This document shows positions 7,518 through 15,433 of a stretch of 30,560 bases of DNA, one piece after another. Numbering within the stretch: the stretch's first letter is position 1; every line of letters begins with the position of its first letter. A model generated the notes under the pieces. It was given only the letters and a program-made list of their open reading frames with translations. It did no database searches and was not told the DNA's origin. The DNA is from JBBAGE01 sp041655055 (lineage in GTDB: Bacteria > Pseudomonadota > Alphaproteobacteria > Rhodobacterales > Rhodobacteraceae), in the NCBI GenBank assembly GCA_041655055.1, contig JBBAGE010000009.1, positions 1-30,560 of the forward strand, in the 5' to 3' direction. The position numbers were made by a program, and so were the translations under genes.

Positions 7518-8453
7518 TCAATTCTTGCGGCGGTGATGGTTGCGATAGGCGCTTGGCGACATGCCGAAATGGCGGCGAAACGCCCGGCTGAAATGGGCCG
7601 AATCGCCAAAGCCCCATCGAAAGGCGACATCGGTGATACGCGGTTCGGCCAGCCGCGCTTCGCGAAATTCGCGCGCGCAGCGTTCCAGCCGCATCGATTG
7701 GATCATGCCGCCGATGGTGATGCCATTGCGCCGGGCCAGCGCGTGCAAATGGCTAAGCGACAGGCCGATCCCTTCGGCAACCGATGCCACCGACAAGGCC
7801 GGATCTTCGAGCCGTTCTTCGATAAACCGGGTCGCGCGGATCAGATGCGGTTCGCGCGCGGGTGTGGCAGGCGCCGGTTCGGCGCGGCAGGCGGTAGGCA
7901 TCAGCGCCGCGACATTCGCCATCAGCAGGTTACGCTCGGTTTCATCAATTTCATCGATATTGCGCCAGATCGACCCGATCAGCGCCTGAATCACCGCACC
8001 CAGCCCCGAAGGCGCAATGGCAATCGCGCACAGGTCTTCGGGGTGGCGGGTCACGGCGCGCAGGAATACGCCCGGAATATGGTGGCAGATGATCGCGCCG
8101 GGGGCGTGGCGTTCAAATTCATAGGGGTTTCGCGCATCCAGCAACACATTGCCGCCCTGGCGCACCTCGGCCCGGCGGCCGAACTGGCGATAGGCCACCG
8201 ATGTAGACACCGGCGTGACAAGGATGAATTCATCCGGCGTGGTCGTGGTGATATTGCGCCAGGCCCGGAAACCGGAAATCGGCGCATCATGATGCACCGA
8301 GCCCCGCGTCAGCCGCAGCAACCCGCGCCGCTGCGACGAAAACCGGATCGCCAGTGGCCCGCTGCCGCGCCGGCTGTTGACCTCAAGCGGATAAAACGCT
8401 TCGCCGACCTTGCGGCAATAGTCGTCAAACGTGTCTTTCATTTGCCTTTGCAT
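7518..8453 (-). CDS. AraC-family transcriptional regulator
   Basis: 311 aa. The N-terminal about 180 residues match the AraC-binding-like (FeaR/PF14525) type, with a repeated beta pattern around FILVTPVSTSVAYRQFGRR and GGNVLLDARNPYEF. The C-terminal two helix-turn-helix units span residues about 215-305 (PALSVASVAEGIGLSLSHLH and RITDVAFRWGFGDSAHFSRA, then FRRHFGMSPSAYR). I chose the ATG at 8453 because GGAGG lies 7 bases upstream; an in-frame ATG at 8477 has no such site. It is divergent from the substrate-binding protein gene and directly upstream of the aldehyde dehydrogenase, so it is the likely activator of both arms and of itself. Confidence 0.9.
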   Translation of the reverse strand: MQRQMKDTFDDYCRKVGEAFYPLEVNSRRGSGPLAIRFSSQRRGLLRLTRGSVHHDAPISGFRAWRNITTTTPDEFILVTPVSTSVAYRQFGRRAEVRQGGNVLLDARNPYEFERHAPGAIICHHIPGVFLRAVTRHPEDLCAIAIAPSGLGAVIQALIGSIWRNIDEIDETERNLLMANVAALMPTACRAEPAPATPAREPHLIRATRFIEERLEDPALSVASVAEGIGLSLSHLHALARRNGITIGGMIQSMRLERCAREFREARLAEPRITDVAFRWGFGDSAHFSRAFRRHFGMSPSAYRNHHRRKN

Positions 8454-8519
8454 GACCCTTCCTCCCGGATACGGCATGGCAATCCCTGGCCTCGGGGGCT
8501 TTCACATCTTACCCCATAG

Positions 8520-8615
8520 AGACTGGCATTCAGGCTAGAGAATAAGTCCCGCCCTCGCAACGATCTTGGCCGCATAGTCTGGCACAAGAAAAAGATAGAT
8601 TTGAACAAGTCTGGC
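8520..8615. promoter_or_regulatory. Repeated AGTCTGGC elements in the divergent AraC/SBP promoter region
   Basis: AGTCTGGC occurs exactly at 8576-8583 and 8608-8615, with start-to-start spacing of 32 bases (about three helical turns). A one-mismatch copy, AGACTGGC, is at 8520-8527. All are direct repeats inside the 265-base gap (8454-8718) between the AraC regulator and the substrate-binding protein genes. Direct repeats in this position suit AraC-family operators. No clear sigma-70 promoter could be fixed. Confidence 0.35.
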
Positions 8616-8718
8616 GGCGCCTGCCGGCATAGATTCAGCTAATGCCCGGCCACCATAATCCGGGCCACGAAACAACAGGTCTATCGCGCGGCCTCGGCCC
8701 GCATTGGGAGGAATAACG

Positions 8719-9732
8719 ATGAACTACAGTAAGTTGCGCCTGCCTGCCATCCTGGGCATTGCCATGGCCGCAGCCCCCGCCATGGCGCAAGATGATGTGA
8801 TGTCGGTGCGCTGGGGTGTGGCGGTCAATGCCTCGCTCAGCCATATGGTGGCCCCGGCGCTTGAACTCGACAAGGAAATTCAGGCGCGCCACGGGCTTGA
8901 TTTCACCACCGTCGATTTCGGCGGCAACGTGACGAACTGCATCGCCGCGATCATTTCGGATCTGGCGGATGTGTGCCAGAACGGGATCACCGTGGGCATG
9001 AACGCCATCGCCCAAGGCGGCGATTTCAAGGGCTTCATGCAGCAGATCGGCCAGATCACCGAAATCACCATTTCAACCGAAACGATGAACCGACTGGGCA
9101 TCACCCCCGATGCGCCGATTGGCGAACGTATCGCCGCACTTAAAGGGTTGCGGGTGGCCGGCCCGCCGCCGGGCACGACGAACCATTATCTGATCGACGC
9201 AATCTTGCAGGAAAACGGGCTGACGGTTGCCGATGTGCAATATCAGCCGCTGGCCGATCTGACGGCGATGAACGCCAGCCTTGCGAACGGCCGCATCGAC
9301 GCCGCGATCTGGAGCGTGGGCGGCATGTCGCCTTCGCAGGCCGATGGCACCGGCGCGCGCTTTATCAGCCTTGCCAATGACGACATCCCTTTCCTGCGCA
9401 CCGTGCCCAATGTGGCGGTTTATGCGAATTCGGACTGGACGGCGGAAAACGAAGAATTGCTGCGCCGCGTGCAGGCGGCCTTTGTCGATGTGGTGGCCGA
9501 ATTGCAGGCCGATCCCTTTGGCTATGCCGCCGCGTATAAGCAAGCCTGGCTGCCCGAACTCGATCAGGCCGCGTGGGAGGAAAACCTGCCCCAGGTCGTG
9601 GCCGCCTTCATCCCCGATATGGAAGGCACCAAAGAGGGCTGGGATTTCTGGGTATCGCGGCTTGATGCAGAATCGCCCGATGATTTCGCCAGCGCCTATT
9701 ACGATCAGGCCTTCGTGCCGCTTTCGCAATGA
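8719..9732 (+). CDS. Periplasmic substrate-binding protein, NMT1/SsuA-like
   Basis: 337 aa. A Sec signal peptide is evident (LPAILGIAMAAAPAMA, cleavage before QDD). The mature protein follows the NMT1/TauA/SsuA type-2 periplasmic-binding pattern: WGVAVNASLSHMVAPALELD, VDFGGNVTNCIAAIISDLADV, LKGLRVAGPPPGTTNHYLID, and NASLANGRIDAAIWSVGG. The start at 8719 is set by GGGAGG 7 bases upstream. No permease or ATPase gene of an ABC transporter lies anywhere in the window, so partners must be elsewhere or the protein acts as a sensor or scavenger. It opens the rightward arm of the AraC cluster. Ligand unknown. Confidence 0.87.
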   Translation: MNYSKLRLPAILGIAMAAAPAMAQDDVMSVRWGVAVNASLSHMVAPALELDKEIQARHGLDFTTVDFGGNVTNCIAAIISDLADVCQNGITVGMNAIAQGGDFKGFMQQIGQITEITISTETMNRLGITPDAPIGERIAALKGLRVAGPPPGTTNHYLIDAILQENGLTVADVQYQPLADLTAMNASLANGRIDAAIWSVGGMSPSQADGTGARFISLANDDIPFLRTVPNVAVYANSDWTAENEELLRRVQAAFVDVVAELQADPFGYAAAYKQAWLPELDQAAWEENLPQVVAAFIPDMEGTKEGWDFWVSRLDAESPDDFASAYYDQAFVPLSQ

Positions 9733-9801
9733 TCGCGATGCCTGCGCTGTTACGTCCGGTGGTGTTGACCGGCAACAGCCGCCCGTCGGACTGAAACATG
9801 C

Positions 9802-9826
9802 ACGGGGCGGGCACACCGCCCCGTTT
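9802..9826 (+). terminator. Intercistronic hairpin after the substrate-binding protein gene
   Basis: Perfect 9-bp stem ACGGGGCGG / CCGCCCCGT with loop GCACA, followed by TTATCC. It lies between the substrate-binding protein stop and the second NTF2-like gene. It may be a partial terminator or an mRNA-stabilising hairpin that gives more binding protein than downstream enzyme, as is common in transport operons. Confidence 0.45.
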
Positions 9827-9850
9827 ATCCCACACGAAAGGATTGCAGCA

Positions 9851-10399
9851 ATGACCACGACGCTTGAGGCCCGCCTTACCCGGCTTGAGGCCGAGTCCCA
9901 GATCCGCCAGCTTGTTTCGCGCTATTCCTTTGATATCGACGATCGCAACCTTGATGGCGTGGCCGAATTGTTCACCGAAGATGCGGTGGTCATGTCGGGC
10001 GACCGGGTGATGATGGCCGAAGGGCGCGATGCGCTGATCGATCAGTATCGCGGCCGTTTCCGGGCGCTGGGTGCGGGGATGCATTTCATGCATGATCACG
10101 AAATCCGCTTTGACAGCGACACCACCGCGCGCGGCAAGGTTTCAGGCCATGCGGAACTGTGGCGCAACGGCCAGATGATGATCGTTGGCCTGCGCTATAA
10201 TGATGAATACCGCCGCACAGATGCGGGGTGGAAATTCGCGCAGCGCGAAATTCTCTACCTCTATTATGTGCCGGTGGCGGATTATCCGGGCATTCTGGGC
10301 CAGACCGACCGCAACCGCGCCTATGACCGGCCCAAGGCCGCCGATTTCCCCGAAGCCCTGCCAAGCTGGAAGGCCTATGCCGCCACGCATGACGCCTGA
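9851..10399 (+). CDS. SnoaL/NTF2-like protein (paralog 2)
   Basis: 182 aa; ATG at 9851 with AAAGGA 7 bases upstream. NTF2-like fold: LTRLEAESQIRQLVSRYSFD, IDDRNLDGVAELFTEDAVV, MHFMHDHEIRFDSD, and WKFAQREILYLYYVPVADYPG. Compared with paralog 1 at 5540-6007 it carries about 27 extra C-terminal residues (NRAYDRPKAADFPEALPSWK region). The two share spacing of the IDD, DA, H-x2-HD and ADY-xG motifs. It lies between the substrate-binding protein and the GMC oxidoreductase genes. Possible roles include isomerase, dehydratase or ligand carrier; none can be proved from sequence. Confidence 0.82.
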   Translation: MTTTLEARLTRLEAESQIRQLVSRYSFDIDDRNLDGVAELFTEDAVVMSGDRVMMAEGRDALIDQYRGRFRALGAGMHFMHDHEIRFDSDTTARGKVSGHAELWRNGQMMIVGLRYNDEYRRTDAGWKFAQREILYLYYVPVADYPGILGQTDRNRAYDRPKAADFPEALPSWKAYAATHDA

Positions 10400-10421
10400 C
10401 GCCCCTTCGAAAGTGACCGAC

Positions 10422-12044
10422 ATGACTGCGAATACGACCGAGAGTTTCGATTATGTGGTGGTGGGCGGCGGCTCGGCCGGGGCGATCGTGGCCGCGCGGC
10501 TGTCCGAAAAGCCGGGCGTCCGGGTGTGCCTGCTTGAGGCCGGGCCCGCGGACAAGCACCCGTTCCTGCACATCCCCGCCGGCTTCATCAAGGTCATTTT
10601 CGATCCGAATTTCACCTGGGGGTATGAGACCGAACCCGGCCCCGCGATTGACGGGCGCAAGCTGCCGGTGATTCAGGGCAAGGTTCTGGGCGGCGGCGGC
10701 TCGATCAACGGCATGGTCTGGGTGCGTGGCCAGCGCGAAGATTACGACGGCTGGGCGCAAGAGGGCAATCCGGGCTGGTCCTTCGATGATATCCTGCCGC
10801 ATTACCTGAAGATCGAGCGCCGCATCGGCGAGGGCGATCCCGCCTTTCGCGGGCGCGGCGGCCCGGTTCCGGTGATGGATCTGGCATGGAAGAACGGGCT
10901 GGTGGAGGCGTTCATCGCCAGCGCCGAACGCGAGGGCATCCCCTATAACGCCGATTACAACGGCGCCGAACAAACCGGCGTCGGGCGCTATCAATACAAC
11001 ATCGACCGGGGCCGGCGCTACAGCGCGGCGCGCGGTTATCTGCGCGGGGCCGCCGGGCGGTCGAACCTTGTGGTGCGCACCGATGCGATGGCGCGCGAGA
11101 TCCTGTTCGATGGCGCGCGCGCGACCGGCATCCGCTACCGGATGAAAGGCGCAAGCGGTGATCGGACGGTGACGGCCCGGCGCGAAGTGATCCTTTGCGC
11201 CGGTGCGGTGAACACGCCCCGGCTGATGATGCTTTCGGGGCTTGGGCCGGGCGAACATCTGGCCGAACATGGGATTTCCGTGCGCCGCGATTTGCCCGGT
11301 CTGGGCGAAAATTATCAGGATCACTACACCCCCCGCCTGACCTACCGCGCCAAGAACGTGGCCACGATCAACGGCGTGGCGCGCGGGCCCCGGCTTTTGG
11401 GGCAGATCGCCAACTGGGCGCTGGGACGGCCCAGCGTCATCGGCATGGGCGTGGTGCTGGGCGCGGCCTTTTGGAAAACCCGGCCCGAGCTTGAGCGGCC
11501 CAATATCGTGGTGACCTTTACCCCCGGCACGTTCAAGGCCGGTTTCCTCGGACGGCTCGATGATTTCCCCGGCATGACCACCGGTGTCTGGCAGCTTCGC
11601 CCCGACAGCCGGGGCACCGTCCGCCTGCGCTCGGCCGATCCCGACGCGAAGCCGGTGATCCAGCCGAACTTCCTTGCCGATGAGGGCGATCAGCGGGTGG
11701 TGGTCGAGGCGCTGAAGATCGCCCGCCGTATCATGGCCCAGCCGCAAATGCTGGCCCTGACCGAGGCCGAGACCATGCCCGGCCTCGATAAATCATCGGA
11801 TGACGAACTGCTGGCCTATTCGCGCGCGCAGGGCCTTTGCGGCTATCATTCCAGCGGCACCGCCCGGATGGGGCCGCAAAGCAATCCGCGCGCGGTGGTG
11901 GATGCGCGGCTGCGGGTGCATGGCGTGCCGGGGCTGCGGATCGTCGATGCCTCGATCATGCCGGTCGTGGTCTCGGGCAACACCAATGCCGCGACGATGA
12001 TGATCGCGGAAAAAGGCGCGGAGATGATCTTGCAGGATGCCTGA
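10422..12044 (+). CDS. GMC-family FAD-dependent oxidoreductase (alcohol/choline dehydrogenase type)
   Basis: 540 aa. The FAD-binding fold is at residues 11-40 (YVVVGGGSAGAIVAARLSE ... VCLLEAGP). The GMC signature 1 region is GKVLGGGGSINGMVWVRG near residue 90, and signature 2 is ILCAGAVNTPRLMMLSGLGP near residue 260. The C-terminal active site keeps the His of GYHSSGTARMG and the Asn of SGNTNAATMMIAEKGAEMI. No signal peptide, so cytosolic. It should oxidise an alcohol to an aldehyde, passing electrons to oxygen or a quinone, and so feed the aldehyde dehydrogenase on the other arm. An earlier ATG at 10389, overlapping the NTF2-like stop, is an alternative start. The GMC, ALDH and AraC set recalls the polyethylene-glycol (peg) operon, but the other genes differ. 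Confidence 0.92.
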   Translation: MTANTTESFDYVVVGGGSAGAIVAARLSEKPGVRVCLLEAGPADKHPFLHIPAGFIKVIFDPNFTWGYETEPGPAIDGRKLPVIQGKVLGGGGSINGMVWVRGQREDYDGWAQEGNPGWSFDDILPHYLKIERRIGEGDPAFRGRGGPVPVMDLAWKNGLVEAFIASAEREGIPYNADYNGAEQTGVGRYQYNIDRGRRYSAARGYLRGAAGRSNLVVRTDAMAREILFDGARATGIRYRMKGASGDRTVTARREVILCAGAVNTPRLMMLSGLGPGEHLAEHGISVRRDLPGLGENYQDHYTPRLTYRAKNVATINGVARGPRLLGQIANWALGRPSVIGMGVVLGAAFWKTRPELERPNIVVTFTPGTFKAGFLGRLDDFPGMTTGVWQLRPDSRGTVRLRSADPDAKPVIQPNFLADEGDQRVVVEALKIARRIMAQPQMLALTEAETMPGLDKSSDDELLAYSRAQGLCGYHSSGTARMGPQSNPRAVVDARLRVHGVPGLRIVDASIMPVVVSGNTNAATMMIAEKGAEMILQDA

Positions 12045-12049
12045 CGGGT

Positions 12050-12070
12050 GGGCGGCGCGGGGCGCCGCCC
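12050..12070 (+). terminator. Hairpin between convergent GMC oxidoreductase and leuB
   Basis: Perfect 9-bp stem GGGCGGCGC / GCGCCGCCC with a GGG loop, 6 bases after the GMC stop, followed by TTGATCTT. It fills most of the 32-base gap to the leuB stop on the other strand and could act in both directions; the T tract is weak. Confidence 0.5.
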
Positions 12071-12076
12071 TTGATC

Positions 12077-13186
12077 TTAAAGGCTCGCGTCCAGCGCGGC
12101 GAGGATCGCATCGCCCATCTGGCTGGTGGTGGCGGGCACAGCCCCTTCGACGTTCAGCAAATCGGCAGTGCGCACACCATCGGCCAGCACCTTTTCCACG
12201 GCGCGTTCCAGCCGGTCGGCCTCGGCGCCCTGATCAAAGCTGTAGCGCAGCGCCATGGCAAAGCTGAGGATACAGGCAATCGGGTTGGCCTTGCCCTGCC
12301 CGGCGATATCGGGGGCAGAACCATGCACCGGCTCATAAAGCGCCTTGGGCCGGCCGTTTTCCATCGGCGCCCCAAGCGAGGCCGAAGGCAGCATCCCGAG
12401 CGAGCCGGTCAGCATCGCCGCCGCATCCGACAGCAGATCGCCAAAAAGGTTATCGGTCACGATCACATCGAACTGCTTGGGCCAGCGGCAAAGCTGCATG
12501 GCGCCCGCATCGGCATACATGTGGGAAAGCTCCACATCCGGATATTCGTTATCGTGGACCCATTGCACTTCCTCGCGCCACAGGATGCCCGATTCCATCA
12601 CATTGGCCTTTTCCATCGAGCAGACCTTGTTGCCCCGGCGCCGCGCCAGTTCAAACGCCGAACGCGCGACGCGGCGGATTTCCTCGGTGGTGTAACGCTG
12701 GGTATTGATGCCGATGCGGCCGCCCTGCCCGTCATCCTGAATGCCGCGCGGCTCGCCAAAATAGATGCCCGATGTCAGCTCGCGCACGATCATGATATCA
12801 AGCCCGGCCACCACATCGCGTTTCAGTGACGAAAAATCCGCCAGCGCATCGAAGCATTGCGCCGGGCGGAGGTTGGCGTAAAGGTCCATTTCCTTGCGCA
12901 GGCGCAGCAGGCCGCGCTCGGGTTTCACCGAAAAATCCAGCGCATCATATTTCGGCCCGCCCACGGCGCCCAGCAGCACGGCATCGGCGGCCTGCGCGCG
13001 GGCCATGGTGTCATCGCTTAGCGGCGTGCCATGCGCATCATAGGCCGCACCCCCCACAAGATCGTGGCTGACATCGAATTTCAGCCCGCGTTTGTCGCCA
13101 TACCAATCGATGATACGGGTGACCTGCCCCATCACTTCGGGGCCAATACCGTCACCGGCGAGGATAAGAATGGAAGGCGTGGGCAT
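12077..13186 (-). CDS. leuB: 3-isopropylmalate dehydrogenase
   Basis: 369 aa, the usual length. It oxidatively decarboxylates 3-isopropylmalate to 2-oxoisocaproate with NAD+, the third leucine step, in the cytosol. Visible landmarks: ILAGDGIGPEV at the N-terminus, AVGGPKYD, substrate-binding LRLRKEMDLYANLRPA, IVRELTSGIYFGEPRG, and the metal/NAD region VTDNLFGDLLSDAAAMLTGS plus EPVHGSAPDIAGQGKANP. The start has AAGGA 10 bases upstream. It is separated from leuC-leuD by two unrelated genes on the same strand, the nearer stop being 65 bases upstream. Confidence 0.98.
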   Translation of the reverse strand: MPTPSILILAGDGIGPEVMGQVTRIIDWYGDKRGLKFDVSHDLVGGAAYDAHGTPLSDDTMARAQAADAVLLGAVGGPKYDALDFSVKPERGLLRLRKEMDLYANLRPAQCFDALADFSSLKRDVVAGLDIMIVRELTSGIYFGEPRGIQDDGQGGRIGINTQRYTTEEIRRVARSAFELARRRGNKVCSMEKANVMESGILWREEVQWVHDNEYPDVELSHMYADAGAMQLCRWPKQFDVIVTDNLFGDLLSDAAAMLTGSLGMLPSASLGAPMENGRPKALYEPVHGSAPDIAGQGKANPIACILSFAMALRYSFDQGAEADRLERAVEKVLADGVRTADLLNVEGAVPATTSQMGDAILAALDASL

Positions 13187-13251
13187 ATCGCATTGATCCT
13201 TGTTTCCGCGTTTGCATCGACCTAGCCGCTTGGCGGGATCGGGTCAAGAAA

Positions 13252-14352
13252 TCACATCTCGGGCAGGGCCACATCCACCCAGACCAGCGCGTGGCGCGAT
13301 GCGCTGGCCGCGCGTTCTGCCAGCGGCGCGCCCGGTGCGGGCCAGAACACGCCACTGCCCACGACCTGCCAATCGGCCGATGGCAGGATGTAATCCACCC
13401 GCAAATTCCCCGGATAGCCGGGATCATCGCCCCAATCGGCGGTATCGAATGCCGGATCGCCGGTTTGCGTGGCGTTCACGCCGCCTTGCATGGCCGATGC
13501 CGCTGCCGCGCCTTCGCTGCGCGGGGCCGGGTCTTGCAGGCGCGGATCGGCCAGAAGTGCGGCGATCGCGGCCCGATCGCCAAGCCCGTCATGGGGATCA
13601 AGGTTGGCGCTGCCGGCGATGAAAAAATGCCCGGCGGGCGGATCGGGCAGCGCGCCATCAAGGTAATGGCGCCAAAAGCCCACCTCGTCGCGATTGCGGT
13701 GCAGGTTGGTATCGGCGCGCCCGCCAAATGCCGGCGTGCCCGCGTGAAAAGCCAACAGATGCGCGCGCCCGCCGCCCGGTAGCTGCAAAGGCAGATCCCA
13801 ATGGCTGACCGACGACAGGCGCAAGATATCCAGCGCCTCGGGCGGATAAAACGGCGCACCGTCAAGCACCGGCAACCGCGCCCCGGGCGCATCGCGCCAT
13901 AAAATATCCGAGAAATCGCGCGCTTCATCCACAAGAATCGGCAGGCGCGACAGCACCGCCATACCCCCCTGCCCGGCAAAGCTGCCGAAACTTTGGGCAT
14001 CGCGCGCGCCGCCAAACCGGCCATCGCGGTCAAGATCAAGCCCCGTGGCCATACCCTTGTTCGGCATGGCGGCGAAAGCATGGGGCAAATCCACCCCGCG
14101 CGCGGCCAGCACGCCGGCAAAAGCCGCCAGCGCATGGCCATCGTAATCATAATCAAAATCCAGCAGCAGCAGGATATCCGGCGCGACCGCGGCAATCACA
14201 TCGGCCAGGGCGGCGATCTGTGCATCATCACCGCGCAGGATATCACGCAGCAAAAGCCCCGGTCCGCGCCGCGACACCTCGGTGTGATAGGTGGCGATGC
14301 GGAGCGTTTCGGCGCTGGCCAGCCCCGGCACCACCAGCAGCAGCGCGATCAG
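13252..14352 (-). CDS. Secreted endonuclease/exonuclease/phosphatase-family protein with unclear start
   Basis: About 366 aa. EEP-fold landmarks: ETLRIATYHTEVSRRGPGLL, VAPDILLLLDFDYDYDGHAL, GGMAVLSRLPI, AHLLAFHAGTP, FFIAGSANLDPHDG, LRVDYILPS and ASRHALVW. A signal-peptide core, LIALLLVVPGLASA, precedes the first EEP strand, so the protein is probably periplasmic or secreted. No ATG, GTG or TTG lies at a fitting place: the listed start is CTG at 14352, which overlaps the stop of the upstream membrane gene as CTGA. An in-frame ATG at 14472 would put 45 odd residues ahead of the signal core, and an ATG at 14374 is out of frame by one base. Substrate unknown (nucleic acid or phosphoester). Confidence 0.75.
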   Translation of the reverse strand: MIALLLVVPGLASAETLRIATYHTEVSRRGPGLLLRDILRGDDAQIAALADVIAAVAPDILLLLDFDYDYDGHALAAFAGVLAARGVDLPHAFAAMPNKGMATGLDLDRDGRFGGARDAQSFGSFAGQGGMAVLSRLPILVDEARDFSDILWRDAPGARLPVLDGAPFYPPEALDILRLSSVSHWDLPLQLPGGGRAHLLAFHAGTPAFGGRADTNLHRNRDEVGFWRHYLDGALPDPPAGHFFIAGSANLDPHDGLGDRAAIAALLADPRLQDPAPRSEGAAAASAMQGGVNATQTGDPAFDTADWGDDPGYPGNLRVDYILPSADWQVVGSGVFWPAPGAPLAERAASASRHALVWVDVALPEM

Positions 14353-15185
14353 ACCGGCTGAAACCTTTCGGCATCGATACCATGCGCCGATTCGCGCTGA
14401 TCGGCGATCAGCCGGGCGATCTTGCCCAAGGCGATACCGCGCATGAAAAGCGAAACAGGAAGAAAGGCCCATGCAGCAATTGTCCAAACCAGAGTATGCG
14501 GATTCGCAAGCGTGACCCCCCCGAACAGTTCGGATACCAGCTTGACCGTGGCCGGGATCACAAAGGGCAGCAAAAACCCCAGCGCGATGTTGAACCGCCC
14601 GTCGCGCACCAGCCGGGCGACCACATCGCCGCCCGATCGGGGATTGAACATCGGCAGGTTGACCCAGACGCTGAATATGCCTGCCTCGGCCGGCCAGCGT
14701 TGACCGCGCAGCACCACCACAAACACCGCCAGCGACAGCAACGAGATCAGATAGCTGATCCCCGCCGCCGTGCGCACCAGCGCGATATGGCCCGCGCTTG
14801 TGCCTTCGGGCAGCATCAGCACCATCAGGCGCACCGGCGAATAGGGGAAATCCAGCACATGCCCGATCAGCGCCCCGATCGCGGTGACAAACCATGTGGT
14901 CAGCGTCGGGCTTTCCAATCCGCGCAAGATCAGCGTCAGCAACAACACCGTTATGAACAGCGATACAAAGCGGATGCGGTTGAATGGTGGCGCGTCGCGA
15001 AATTCGATCAGCCCCGGATAGGCCGCGCCATATTCCATGATCGTCAGCGCCGCGCCAAAGATGCAGATCAGCGCCACGATCTGTGCCGTATCGGGCGACA
15101 CGGCCGGCAGCAGCAACGACGGCATCGCGATCAGGATCACGACGCAGATCGCCCGCAAGACAGAACCGGCCAACCGCGCAAACAT
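14349..15185 (-). CDS. Conserved polytopic membrane protein of unknown function
   Basis: 278 aa from the ATG at 15185. About seven hydrophobic segments: around residues 8-28, 36-58, 71-88, 94-112, 133-155, 190-210 and 226-250 (VWTIAAWAFLPVSLFMRGIAL). Charged loops carry FRDAPPFNRIRF, FDFPYSPVR-like and FNPRSGGDVVARLVRDGRFN stretches. I do not recognise a named family. It overlaps the start of the EEP-family gene by about 4 bases, so the two are probably co-translated and functionally linked, and both sit between leuD and leuB. An upstream extension to 15383 exists but lacks membrane or domain character. Confidence 0.75.
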   Translation of the reverse strand: MFARLAGSVLRAICVVILIAMPSLLLPAVSPDTAQIVALICIFGAALTIMEYGAAYPGLIEFRDAPPFNRIRFVSLFITVLLLTLILRGLESPTLTTWFVTAIGALIGHVLDFPYSPVRLMVLMLPEGTSAGHIALVRTAAGISYLISLLSLAVFVVVLRGQRWPAEAGIFSVWVNLPMFNPRSGGDVVARLVRDGRFNIALGFLLPFVIPATVKLVSELFGGVTLANPHTLVWTIAAWAFLPVSLFMRGIALGKIARLIADQRESAHGIDAERFQPV

Positions 15186-15371
15186 CGTTACTTGCCCCCA
15201 GAACCCGGCGCAGCACGACGCGCAACGCCCCCAGATTGTTTCTGTCCGTGATCGGCCAGCACCTTTTACAGGGTGATTGGTGCCAGCTTGCACGTCAACC
15301 CGCAAGCGCAGGCCATGCTTAACGCCGATCGGCGGCGCGGACTGGTGCGCCTTTGCATCAATTGCAGAATG

Positions 15372-15399
15372 AAAAAGGGCCACCCCATGGGGGCGGCCC
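15372..15399 (-). terminator. Rho-independent terminator after leuD
   Basis: On the minus strand, GGGCCgCCCC-cat-GGGGtGGCCC is followed at once by TTTTT. The stem is 10 bp with one internal G-T/G-A mismatch position. It lies 35 bases after the leuD stop and is the best terminator in the window, so leuCD and the downstream membrane-EEP-leuB genes are probably separate units. Confidence 0.8.
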
Positions 15400-15433
15400 T
15401 ATATATTGTGTGACGCAGCGTCAGGCGCGCAAG

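Noticed and set aside
10086..11747. 553-codon minus-strand frame opposite the GMC oxidoreductase
   Set aside because: The plus-strand frame has complete GMC motifs; the minus frame has no recognisable domain and His/Gln/Arg-rich shadow composition.
14473..15225. Extension of the EEP-family frame upstream, giving a 657-residue protein
   Set aside because: The upstream part overlaps the conserved membrane gene in another frame on the same strand and has no domain; the signal peptide marks the true N-terminus.
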